Positions 51,601 through 63,600 of a stretch of 64,000 nt of DNA are shown here, piece by piece. Below the pieces are notes generated by a model. The model was given only the letters and a program-made list of their open reading frames with translations, did not search any database and had not been told where the DNA came from. Within the stretch, counting starts at the first letter, position 1, and each line of letters begins with the position of its first letter. Source of the stretch: Siphlonurus alternatus (taxonomy: Eukaryota > Arthropoda > Insecta > Ephemeroptera > Siphlonuridae); assembly GCA_949825025.1 (NCBI GenBank), contig OX463780.1:49125280-49189279 (forward strand), in the 5' to 3' direction. Both the position numbers and the translations under genes were made by a program.

Positions 51601-54600
51601 TGATTTTCCTATACAGTGTCACCCTACATTTGATTCATGCACCTAAAGATGATTGTCTACAGGCGATTCATTCTGGATTCACCATGAATGTCTTGATCGA
51701 TTATACATGCCTTGTAATATATTTAATTTATAATAGACCGATTTATGAGGGTTCAGATACAAGCTACATTCTTTATTTACCATCAATGAGAAGCTTTAAT
51801 ATTGACGACACAATTCTCTCAGCCAATGAAAATCTAGCGCGCGAACTGCGCGCGACGACATGTTCTATCAAGCTTCCTATCCTTTAACCCAGCGGTACCT
51901 GGGGGGTCTTCAAATAACACCACTTAACCTAAACTTAGCCTAAGACTGTCTTAGCGCAACAATAAAAAGATACGCTAAGACTGTCTTAATTTTAGGATTG
52001 TTGTAATTTGTGTTATTTGAAGACCCCCCTGGTTTTTAATTTTTTTCGGTGGTTCTTATGAAGGGCATGATTAATAATTCATATGAGCCACGGGAAAGAT
52101 CACTTTACACGACATAAAAAATATTCGAGATTTTGTGCAGCATAGAATTTGAATGAAAAAATAACTAAGATTTTTCTCCTAACAAACCTTATGGAGCGAT
52201 GTCAGAATGCGGCGCTGCGGCATTTTTAAGTTGAAGCTTGTCATCGATATAATAACACCGAAGACTTTCACCCACTCGTAATAATCCTGAATGTGTTGGA
52301 TTGGTTATACAAAGGTGCCTACGATGATGTCCTTGCAGCTCACTCGTTGTTCGGGGCGGCACCTCCCGGAGGGTTCGGGAACCACCTGTCTCATTTACCT
52401 GGGGCCTACGCCATGATGGGTCGTTCGCCTCACCAGTCGTCGTCCGCAGCCGCCGCCGCAGCAGCGTACGGTCTGCCCCCCACCTCTGGCGCGGGGGGCT
52501 ACGGAGGACTGGGTACCCTGAGTGTGGCCGCGAGTCAGGCGGCCTCCCTCGGTATCAACCCTGCAAGTGAGTTTGGGTGGAAATCACGTACAATTTAATT
52601 ATAGCTCCTAGTAAGGACCTTAGTTGGCGTTTTGTATACGGGTCTTTCACCATACGTCACAAAACAATAAGACGTCACGATTTTATAGGCAAAACATTGT
52701 CAGCGGCATAGCAAATACGTGCTAAAGTTGGTCTCGAAATTAATTTCTCCTGGCTATATTCGCATCATTTTTCGCAGAATTTTCTTTCATAAATGGTGAC
52801 GAGAAGAATCAATGCTATTAAAGAAAAAATATTTGGTGACCAAAACTATTATTAAAAAAATAGATATTGTGAGTAATACGCACAGCATAGGATTTTAAAA
52901 TTTTCTGCTTGATTTTGTGGCCTTTTCCCAAATTATACTTGAAGTAGTTCCTAATTTTAATGTACAGGGCTAATTTGTATTGTTAAGTAGGAGGGAGGGG
53001 AGTGACTTACCCCGAATTAGTCCTGGTATAATGACAGTGGCGTTTGGGGGGTAGACTCTCCAAATTCTTAACTTCTTGCATCCCCCCTCTCCCCAATGAC
53101 GAAGAACAACCCCCGATTAAAAAAAATAAATAAATAAAATACTGGCTATATGTGCCGCTGACGGAACTTTTTTTTATATACATCTTTCGATCAATACTCA
53201 ATAGTATTTATCATTTATATAATTTAAAATAATTATAATTTATATGAGATATCAACCTACAGTGGTATATACTTAAATCATGCAAAATTAATATTCATAA
53301 CACCTCGTCCATATTGCACTTTCTATTTGCCTTGTAAATTTTATTCACTGCACATAAATTATAATATTACATCAAACGAGTATGAATATTAATAAATGAA
53401 ATAAATTAAATTATCTCTACATTTAAATAGTCTTATAATTAAGTAAAATAATTTGTGTGATGTAGTAATTTATCGTGTGTATTACGTCGTACTATGTGTG
53501 AGGTCTCTGATGGAATTATTTACATATTTGGAAATTGTCTTGGGTCAAGGGAATAACACTCTGATTCTCAAGATTTTTCCAATCAAGGGCATTGGGTGTA
53601 GCACCGGTAGTTGGCAACACTGACGTATCTTCACCATGTTAATTTTTTATCATTGCTCCTCGGAGTAATTTTTATGCTAGAGCTAAGCTGATTGCTGTAG
53701 TATCAAGATAATTAGTAGCTTAAGTGCACAATTTGGCTAAATAAAGCCTGATTTAAAGAAAAGTATTTTTTTTTTATGTTTTAGAAAAATGCATGTAAAT
53801 TTAAAAAATTATTAAAAAATACTTTTCTTTAAATCAGGCTTTATTTAGCCAAATTGTGCACTTGGGCTACTAATTATCTTGATACTACAGCAATCAGCTT
53901 AGCTCTAGCATAAAAATTACTCCGAGGAGCAATGATCAAAAATTAACAAGGTGAAGATACGTCAGTGTTGCCAACTACCGGTGCTACACCCAATGCCCTT
54001 AACATACAATATAACAATTAAATAATTTAGGTGCTAATTGTTTTCATTATTTAAAAAAAAAACAGTAAAATTAACGTATAATTAATCAAATCTCAGATTC
54101 TAGTCTACTTTCACATGTTTTGCGATCAGCTGCCCCCCCCCTCCCCCAGGGAAAATTTAACACAGAGCTATACAAATTAAAAAATTTAAAGGTGAATAAA
54201 TGGGATTATTTTTTTACAAACCTCAGACTTATTTTGTCATCCATGTGCCTCAATATTTTCAAATGACGCTGCTCTAGGACAATTGAAAGGCACGATCAGT
54301 TCGTTAAACTTTCCACCCTGTGGTGCGCTGCAAGTTAAAGTATGATCAACAGCCGCTGACTTCATTTTTCAATTGTCCTATAGCAGCTTCATTAGGAATT
54401 GTACGAAAATATTGAGATGGATGACAAATTAAGTCAAAGATGTTCGAATACATTCACCTTTAAAGTGCATTTAATCTAAGATATGTTTGATTGTTGTGAT
54501 ACAAAGTTATGCCATGAAAAGTGCAGCCTTTGCTCTGTGCAGTCAGTTTGTCGGACGTGTAATTTTCTGACTTGTGCAGGCGCTGCCTGGTGGAGCATGG

Positions 54601-57600
54601 CCTCCCAGCTGGCCGCCCAAGACTACCTCGCCCGACTTTCGGCGTCTAGCGGACTTTCCTTCGGGGGTCTCACCGGCGAGGGAATGATGCCCGGCTTCGA
54701 GCTGCTGGCCCCGCACTCGCAGCATCTTGGTGAGTCAATAAAGTTCAAAATTCAATCACTAGACACTCGCCATTAGACCTTAAGTCCTTATAGAAGTGTC
54801 TATAAAATTTGTTGCCTCAGAATATAAAAAATGTTGGATGAGCCACAAGGTTTTGCAACTATAGACCTTATGTATGTGTAGCAGAAGGTTTATTATTGCA
54901 ACAAAATTTTGAGGCATTTGTGTCTGAGGTGATGAAATTACTCTTGGTGTTTGTTTATTTTTTGATCAAATGTTTCAGTTTCTTTTAAAACTGCTGACTG
55001 AAAATAATCTAAGATTTGTTGACTGTAAGATCACCGTCTATTTGCAGCCCCACCATCGAAGCCCAGCAGTAGCAAGCAGTCATCGAAGCAATCATCTGGG
55101 GGCAGTCACGGTCGCAGCAGCTTGGCCAGCCCCTCCCCCGCTCTGACAGCCACCCCCGCCCCACCTCCCCCCGCCCCCAGCCCCTCCTCCAAGAGTCCGT
55201 CTGTGAACGTTCCGACATCGCTGCCTGCGGGAGTGCCGGCGTCCTCAGCCAGCATCGTCAGGTGAGTCTTTTTTCAGGAAACCTCAACAAAATCTATTGC
55301 AGATATGGATAGAGGGTGTAAAAACTTCAAAGATATGCCACTCTGATTTTTTCGAGACCATAAAGTATTGCTAAAAAGTTTTGCCAAGGTCAGGTTTGAA
55401 CCCACACCCCTTTTAGTTGCTATCCTTTTTATTAAAGAAGTAATGCCTCTCTCTGTCAATAAATTTTTAAAAATAGTTTCCATGGCCTAAAAAATCATAA
55501 CTTTGCACCCTCTATCCATTTCTGCAATAAAAAAAATTGAAGTTGATATTCCATCTTACCCTTAGCAAGGTTACACAAAATTGTTTAAATCCCCTTGAAA
55601 CCCTGTCCAAAAAATAGGAGAGCGTACTTAGTGAGTAGACAGAAACATACCTGTCCCTTTCAGAGTCCAAATTATGCGTCAAGAGTCCCAGAAAGAGTCA
55701 TTTCATTATCCAATCTATGCTTTTTTTTATATATATATTTGAGCACCGTTATTAAAAATTTGAGTGTAGTTTGAAAGTTAATAATTTTTGTGTTGCGAGT
55801 GGCACACTTTTAGAACCTGGCTTTCTGCTGATTTTATTTTAGAAGAAGTAATTTTTGAGAGTATAACTGATTTAATTTTAGAAGAAGTAATTTTTGAGAG
55901 TATAACTGATTTTATTTTAGAAGAAGTAATTTTTGAGAGTATAACTGATTTAATTTTAGAAGAAGTAGTTTTTGAGAGTATAACTGATTTAATTTTAGAA
56001 GAAGTAGCTTTTGAGAGTATAACTGATTTAATTTTAGAAGAAGTAGCTTTTGAGAGTATAACTGATTCTTGTCTCTCCTCAGTTCTGCCGCTGAAGGAGG
56101 GTAAGTCAGATTAGAAGTAAATAACAAGCGGAGAACATTCATGTCAAACATTGTCCAGAAACAATGTTGGTTTCTGGGGGGTCTTCAAATAACACCAATT
56201 ACAACAATCTTAAAATTAGGACAGTCTTAGCGTATTCTTTATTGTTGCGCTAAGACAGTCTTAGGTTAAGTTTAGGTTAAGTGGTGTTATTTGAAGACCC
56301 CCCTGAATCATTTGAAAATAAATTTTGAATGATCTTTGCTATAGTAATAGATTAGTTCAGACAGCATAAGAGATCTTAGGGGCAGATATTTGACCTAAAA
56401 TTGTCGGAGCTTCACGAGGTCTGGATATAGAAGCTCCATTGACGTGGCGTCCTTAGATCGGGAAATTTTTTATCAAATATCTGCCCTTAAGACTGTTTCT
56501 TAATGATCTCTGAGTTTAGTTCAAATTCTGCACTTTTAAATGCCAGTCTTGCATTGGTTTGGGTCTCTAAAATTCACATAGCACAGTTTATACATATTTT
56601 GACTGCGCCAAGCTTTATAATGCTTTATTTGCACTTTTATCTGATTTCTACATAGAAAGAAAATGTATTGAATTGCAAGCTAATTTTATTGCACTTGTAA
56701 TTTTTTTATGCGTAGATTTTATTGGTATTTTTTATACTGTAGTTGCACTGTTTTTCTTATAACTTAAGTTTGAAAATTGTAGATTTCTTGTAGTAAAACT
56801 TTGTTACTTTGTTTTTTGTGTTGAAAAGTGTACATTCAAATAAAATATCTCATTCAAATTATCTGTAAAATGGTGAACATTTTTCTGTACGATCTGGCAA
56901 GTGTAAATTTCATTTGCAGAGATGTACTGTAAAATTTATTTCACCATTACAGTAATAATTTGTATCACAATAAAAAATATATTTTATTTTGAATTTGCAT
57001 CCTTTTTTTTTTTAGTAGGCCAGTAATTAAGTGTTACAGCATTTTAAAAATAATAATAATTTAAAAAAGCTTCTTGTTTTTAATATTTTTATTTTTTATA
57101 TAAAATAATTTTTAAAAAAAAAACTTCTTCCATAGAATAGTAGTTTTTTATTTACATTAGAAAGTATTAAATTTTGAGACTGCTGTGGTGCTTGTTAAGC
57201 CTGCATGTGCTGATGTTTGTGGTTATGGTTTGGGCAGTGATCCAGCCAGTATTCTGGGTGGAGTGAGGTTACCACCAGACACAGAGATCATCAAGTATAC
57301 TTCGTCCATCGTGGGCCCTAAAATTCCCGGCACAACCAACAGAGGGCGCAAGAAGACCATCTCGCTGGACCCTCCGTCGGTGAGCGTGCTACCCACCAGC
57401 ATGGCACATCACGGCTCCGCAGCAACGTCCGCAGGACTTCTGTTGACCGACCATCATCGCCGACGGGCTCCCAGACCTCCGAGGCAACAAACCATGATGG
57501 TACGTTGGGTTATACTTGTTCCTTTCTGGTGTATGAACACTTTTGATTGGTCTCAAAGACCTTCTTGATTTTTTCGTGACTTCTCATTGGCTGCTTAGCA

Positions 57601-60600
57601 ATATGTTAAGCCAATCACAGGGCAGTAAAAAGTCCACTTTTTGAATGAGCATTTTTAAGTCCATTAAATGGAACAATTAAAAGAAAGAAAGTTTTTAACC
57701 CCCCCAAAAAAATAGATATTATTAAACGGTCGACTTGAATGACTCAAAAATCGTAATTTCCAGCCTAAATTATCTCTTGAAAGTCTCATCCTCCACTTTA
57801 CTCCCTCTAGAGCTCTGGAAAAGTTGCTATTTTTTCCGTTAGGTTACAGGGGGCATGGTCTAAAGCTTCAATTTTCTCACACCCCCATCCCAATGGTGCG
57901 AGCTTATAGTGTTGTATAGTTTACCTGTTCTTGCTTTTGCCAAAGTCATCTGCTCGTTGTTAGTAAATAAAGTATTGTTGTGTAATGTCTGTCCAGTGAA
58001 AAGCATGGACTGTTGTTGATTTACATTTTAACTTACAGGAAATAACCATTGAAATCAAATTATCAAGTGTTGACTTGCACCAATTGAATTCCTGCTGTAG
58101 TGGGGAAATCAGACAGTACGTCGCCTTAAGTTTAACAATGAAAAAGACTCAGACAGACGTCATAAATAATGGGTTGTTCTAACCATTGCGAGTAGAAGAA
58201 TTTGCTTTTATAGACTTCTTTTTAAAGTTATATTATACTTTCTAGTTAGCCACGTTTATATGTATGTTAATAATTTTTAAAATATTTATTGTTGCTGAGT
58301 GAAGTACATATATAATACATTATGCAGAGTGAACACATTCATGGGTGGCTGAACACTTCATATGAATGTTATATCTTTTTTAACCACCAATTGGTTTTCA
58401 TGCATTTTGTATAAATAAATATGTATTTTGTGTTTCTGCTCAATAAACATTTATATGATTGATATTATTATTAGCAAAATTATCCAATTGTATTTCTTGA
58501 GATGAAATTACTGTATACTGTACATTCTTTCTTTTTCTTTACTAATTCTTCAAATTTATCATTTTGCTTGTACTAAAATGTAGGCTTTAGAGTTTCAAAA
58601 GAAAAGCATTTATTGAAGACTCACCACAATTAACTCTCCACAGGACTCGTCGGACCAGGGCCGGGACAGTTCTCCGCTAGACAGAGTGGAGGTGATCAAA
58701 CTGCCGGCACACTCGCCCTCTACCAACGGCAACACGGCACAGGCCCACCATCTGCTGCCCTCCCTCAACATACCGAACTTCAGTAGCTTTGCCTCGGCGG
58801 CTGGCAGCAGCGAAGACGCACCCCTCAACCTCTCTTTAAAACCAACACCAACGGCTCAGAGCACTCCGCTGGCTGCCACCTCGGACCGCATCTGTGAGTG
58901 TTTATTTTGTTTTTTTTTTGTGCACTTACTGTTCCTTTAGTAAACAGATAGGATTGAAAATTCAGTCAATGTTAGTGCATATTGTCAGAACTAGTGTCAT
59001 TTACATGTTGTTTTTTTTTTTGTTGTTTTTTTAAGATAACGTAACTTTACCAGGAAATCAACAATTATTGAGTCCAGTCTATTTCTATTTCACTTTTAAC
59101 ATGTCAGTTCGAAGTTCTATAATCCTCTTTAATTAAATATAATTATTATTGTACTTTTTAAGACTTAACATTACTTATACTCAATCTTTATTAACAAGGA
59201 ATTTTTAAGCATAGTCTTCGTTTCTTATGACCAAGTTTTGACATTTAAGCCATTTTACGTCTAGTAAGCCAGGATTCCTTCTATTCCTGTTGCCAAGCAA
59301 CGAATTCCACAGTATTCCAAGCACAGTATTTTCTACATTACCATTTGAAGCATTTGTAGCTTACAACACCATCCAATTGTTGCAGCCCGACGTAAGCCCG
59401 GTCCCAAGCCTCGGCGGGTGATCCAACAGAACCCGCCGGCCCCCTCGGCCAGCCCCTCGCTGGCCCAGCTGTTCGCCAACGCCACGGAGGGCCCCAGACC
59501 GTCGGGGCTGCATTTGTCGACGACGCCGGGCTCGGCACACAGCTCGGCAACGTCCGGCAACGAAGACTCTGACTCCCAGACCAAGGTGACGTCTTATACG
59601 GTGATTACTGACGACGGAGATCTAACGAAGCATAGAACTTACAACATAGACCAGAGTCAAATTTCAACGTATCTTGATGAAAAACAGGGGTGTGAAATTG
59701 ACAGTGTCAGGTGAAATAGAATTCATTTTATGTTGAAGGTTTCATGCTTGTTAAAGGACGGTATTTTCTTATCTTAATAATACAGCTTTTAGTAGATGAT
59801 TAGCTTCAATCAATATTTCATATTTAATCATCTTTTAATCTTATTAAAAGAAAAGGATAGGAACAACCAGCAAGGCCTTACCGATCGAAAGAGTCACAGC
59901 AGGTAGAAATTCTTGCGGTCACAGAGGTTCACTCGAAAGTTTTTACATTTTTGAAACGTTTCGCATCGTGGAGATGCTTCTTCAGTCACAAGAAGAAGTA
60001 GCGATTCTACTTCTTCTTGTGACTGAAGAAGCATTTCCACGATGCGAAACGTTTCAAAAATGTAAAAACTTTCGAGTGAACCTCTGTGACCGCAAGAATT
60101 TCCACCTGCTGTGACTCTTTCGATCGGTAAGGCCTTGCTGGTTGTTCCTATCCTTTTCTTTTAATAAGATTATCACAACCTAAATGGTTTATTTTCCTTA
60201 ATTTGAATATTAATCATCTTTTAAACAGTTTAATAAGAATGAACTTTAAAGAAAACAACTTTTCGTAGAATGATAATAATAAAATTAATATAAATATACA
60301 ATAATTTCAATAATATGATTTGATTAACATAATAAAAAAAACATGATGGCAAATTATCTATAACAAGAATTCATTTCACTCGAGATTTTAATTAATTTCA
60401 ATTAATTAGATGTTTTGAACAGAATTTAAAAAAAAAATCATGCAATACAATTTCAACACATTAAATTAATTTTTCTTTTACATATATTTCAGGACGGACG
60501 GCCTAGAAATTTAGGACGTGGCGTATCTAAGCCTAAGAAGAACACGGTAGCCTCTCTACTTGCACAAAGCCGCGCTCTCGGTATCAAGCCGACTGTCGCC

Positions 60601-63600
60601 AGTCTAAACCACCACCAGGTGTCTCTGCTGAAGCCCATGCAGCTTCACCAGCCCCATTTGATGGACAACGACCACCGTGGACACTCCCCCAACTCGGAGG
60701 CTCTGCGTCAACTGAGCGCCCAGTCCTTGATGAGCTCCATGTTGATGGACGCCAAGATGCGGGGCGTGGCCGGACTGAGCGACGATGACGACAGCTCTGC
60801 TCCGGACGTCAGCAGTGACGAGAGCGGCTCGGAAGATCCCGTCCTCAATGCACACTTCCCGAGTGACTCTGACGATGCAATGTCGGGAGAGGAAGGCGAG
60901 CATCGCAGAGGACGCAAACGTGAAGCTGGGGACGGAGAGGACGGATCTGGTAAGTTTTCAATTTTATGTGCAGTGTTTTGTGGCTGTGTTTACAAATATG
61001 GTTTAACATTCTATGACAGCATTTTCATTAGCTGATTTCTGGTCTTCAAGCATCTGCTATCTTTTAAAACTTTATTTAAGAGTCACTGAGAAATTATAAA
61101 ACTATAATACAACTATTAGAAAACTAGTTAATAGCACCATATTGGTGAACTGCAGTTTTTAGAAACTAAATTGTCTTACGATGGCAAGGAAATTATTGTT
61201 CTGAAATTATTCACTTTTTAAAAGGAAATAAATTATGCATCTCATGCATATTCTTTGCACCTTGTCTGATGTCTATTTATTTGACAGGCTCGGCCAAACG
61301 TCAACGCAGCAGTGCTTCAGTGGAGCGAGAGTTGAGGATTCCGATGACCCGCGGCTGGAAAAGAGAAACTCTAATCAGCGGCCTGGGGCGCTCTGGCTCG
61401 GTGAAGGGAGAGGTTTCTTACCTCTCTCCGTGCGGCCAGCGCTTCAAGCAGTACCCCGACGTCATGAGGGTGAGCGTCAAATCAATGCTCTTTTAACAAA
61501 TTAAGACTTCGCAAAGAAGTATGCAAATTTTCCTTCCTCCAAGTAAAATGCAAGGAAAATTACAATAAAGTGCAAAAAAGTTTTCCATTTTTCTCTTGTG
61601 AAATTTTCAGTAAAGCCTGTATTACATGATAAAATTTTGCATACAATCCTTAAAAAAAAAAATCATCTCCATACAAATGTATGGATTTAAAGTTTTCTTG
61701 TAAGGAAAAATTGTATCGTGTAATACAGGCTTAGGCTTTAGTAAAGCACCTTAATCCAGATTAGAGTGCAGTTGAACATAGTGAGACATGTGATCTTGTT
61801 TCAGTTCCTAGAGCAGCAGGGTGCCGGGGAGCTGAGTCGCGACAACTTCAGCTTCAGCTCCAAGCTGGTCCTGGGGGACTTTCTGCAGCCGCTGATGCCC
61901 GGGGCGAGTGCGCCCGAGGACTGTGTGCGCCTCACAGAGGAGGAGGTGGTGCGCAGGGTGGAGGAGCTGCGCCTCACCAGGCCCTGGAAACCTCCCAGGA
62001 ACAACAGGTCAGCCAGATCTCAGGGTGTTCTCGGGTGTACAGCTGAACAGTAAATGAGGCGTTGGGGATCTAAAAAAGAATACCATCGAAGCCAAAATGG
62101 GGTTTAATTTTTAAACCTCAGCTACATCAACAATAATTTTTTCAGATCACTTTTTATACCTGGATTTAGAAAGACAAGTGTAGTTAACTTTCCAAATCCA
62201 GGTTCAAAAGTGATCTGAAAAAATTATTGTTGATGTAGCTGAGGCTCAAAAATTAAATCCCAGTTTGGTTGGATGGTATTATTTTTTTACCCCCAGTGCC
62301 TCAAATAATCAAACGAAATGTGTTGAAATTTTGTCAGAATTTTTTCAATTAGTAGAGTCAGAGAGCTTTAATTAAAGAGAGATCGAACGCTTATGGGGAT
62401 GTTTTGTCCTCTAATAGGATTCTATACACAAGAATGCTAAGTAGAAAACGTATACCAAAAAAGAGCATATTGGTAGATATAGGGACTAATTCAACTGGCG
62501 AGTACTTGGTGGCGCTGATCATCCCTTAGTTAACTCCGACAAAGTACAGTCAGTGCCCTCGCAATGTCGTCAGGAGAAGCTCTCGGGTATCAAAATTTTT
62601 ATACTTTTCTGAGCACTCCACCAGTTAAACTTGAAAATTCAGGGGAATACAGTTAGCACGGTCATTCTACCTCTCTTCAAATTAAAGCTCTCTGATAGAG
62701 TGTTGAAGCTCTGCAGTCATACCCCATAACAAAGTGGCTTCTGTAGGTTTGATATATCAATAAACTGTCAACGCTATGGCTTAGTAATTTGACGCTATGT
62801 CCATCTATCTGTTGAATTTTTTACTAGATGTATTATTTGAAATCCAGTTAGCAGAATTTTTTTATATAAATAATTACCTATCAGAAACTTCAAATTTTAA
62901 ACTGTGAATGTTAAGTAATTTTTAGCTGCAGAACGGTACCTTATTTGTGTGCTTGCTGCCAGGCTCAGTGAGGAGGAGCTGATACGGCGTCACGCGGAGG
63001 CTCAACAGCTGGCTCGACTCGCCCACGAGCACAAGCTTGCCCAGCAGCTGGAGCGAGAGAAGAACCAGAACGCTGCACGTGAGGCCAAACGAATCGCCCG
63101 AGAAGAAGCCCAGAGAGCCAAGGAGCAGCTCAGGTGGGCAAAGTAAAGAGAGAAATGAACTTAAGTTGTAGCTTTACCCAATCTATTCTTGCTACAGTTA
63201 ACTCATTTATATGAGACCTGTCTGCTTCAAAACAGACTCTCTGCACTTTTCTATATTTCTTATCATAACACATGAAAAGTAGACTTTATCAGAAAGTCCA
63301 AAAAGACGGTTTTGAAGCTGACAATCTCATATACTGTATACAACAACTATTAGCTAAGAGTAATGATTATTTTAATAAAGCAAAGAGTCCCCGTTACAGA
63401 GATACTGTTAAACTTAAAAGCACACTTCAGCCCATGCAATCAATACATAGGTTAAAGTGCACTTTTAACAAAATCTCTGTGATCGTTCAAATTGTGATTT
63501 AATATCATACTTAATTTTAAAGGAAAATAAATCTTTAGGTTGTGATAATCTTATTTAAAAGTAAACGATAGAAATAATCAGTTTTACCAAACAAAAAAGA

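Noticed and set aside
55788..56114. 108-codon plus-strand open frame of repeated ILEEVIFESITD and its 79-codon antisense partner
   Set aside because: It is only the translation of a 39-bp (13-codon) minisatellite in an intron; the splice acceptor of the microexon lies at its end.
57440..57499. Alternative frame at the end of the 57238 exon (DRPSSPTGSQTSEATNHD) as the true one
   Set aside because: It looks protein-like, but only the annotated frame leaves phase 0, which the next exon requires.
58610..58828. Minus-strand open frame over a tou exon, and similar ones at 59333-59584, 60604-60917 and 61801-62004
   Set aside because: GC-rich coding exons leave antisense frames open; the plus-strand frames join in phase and match BAZ2.
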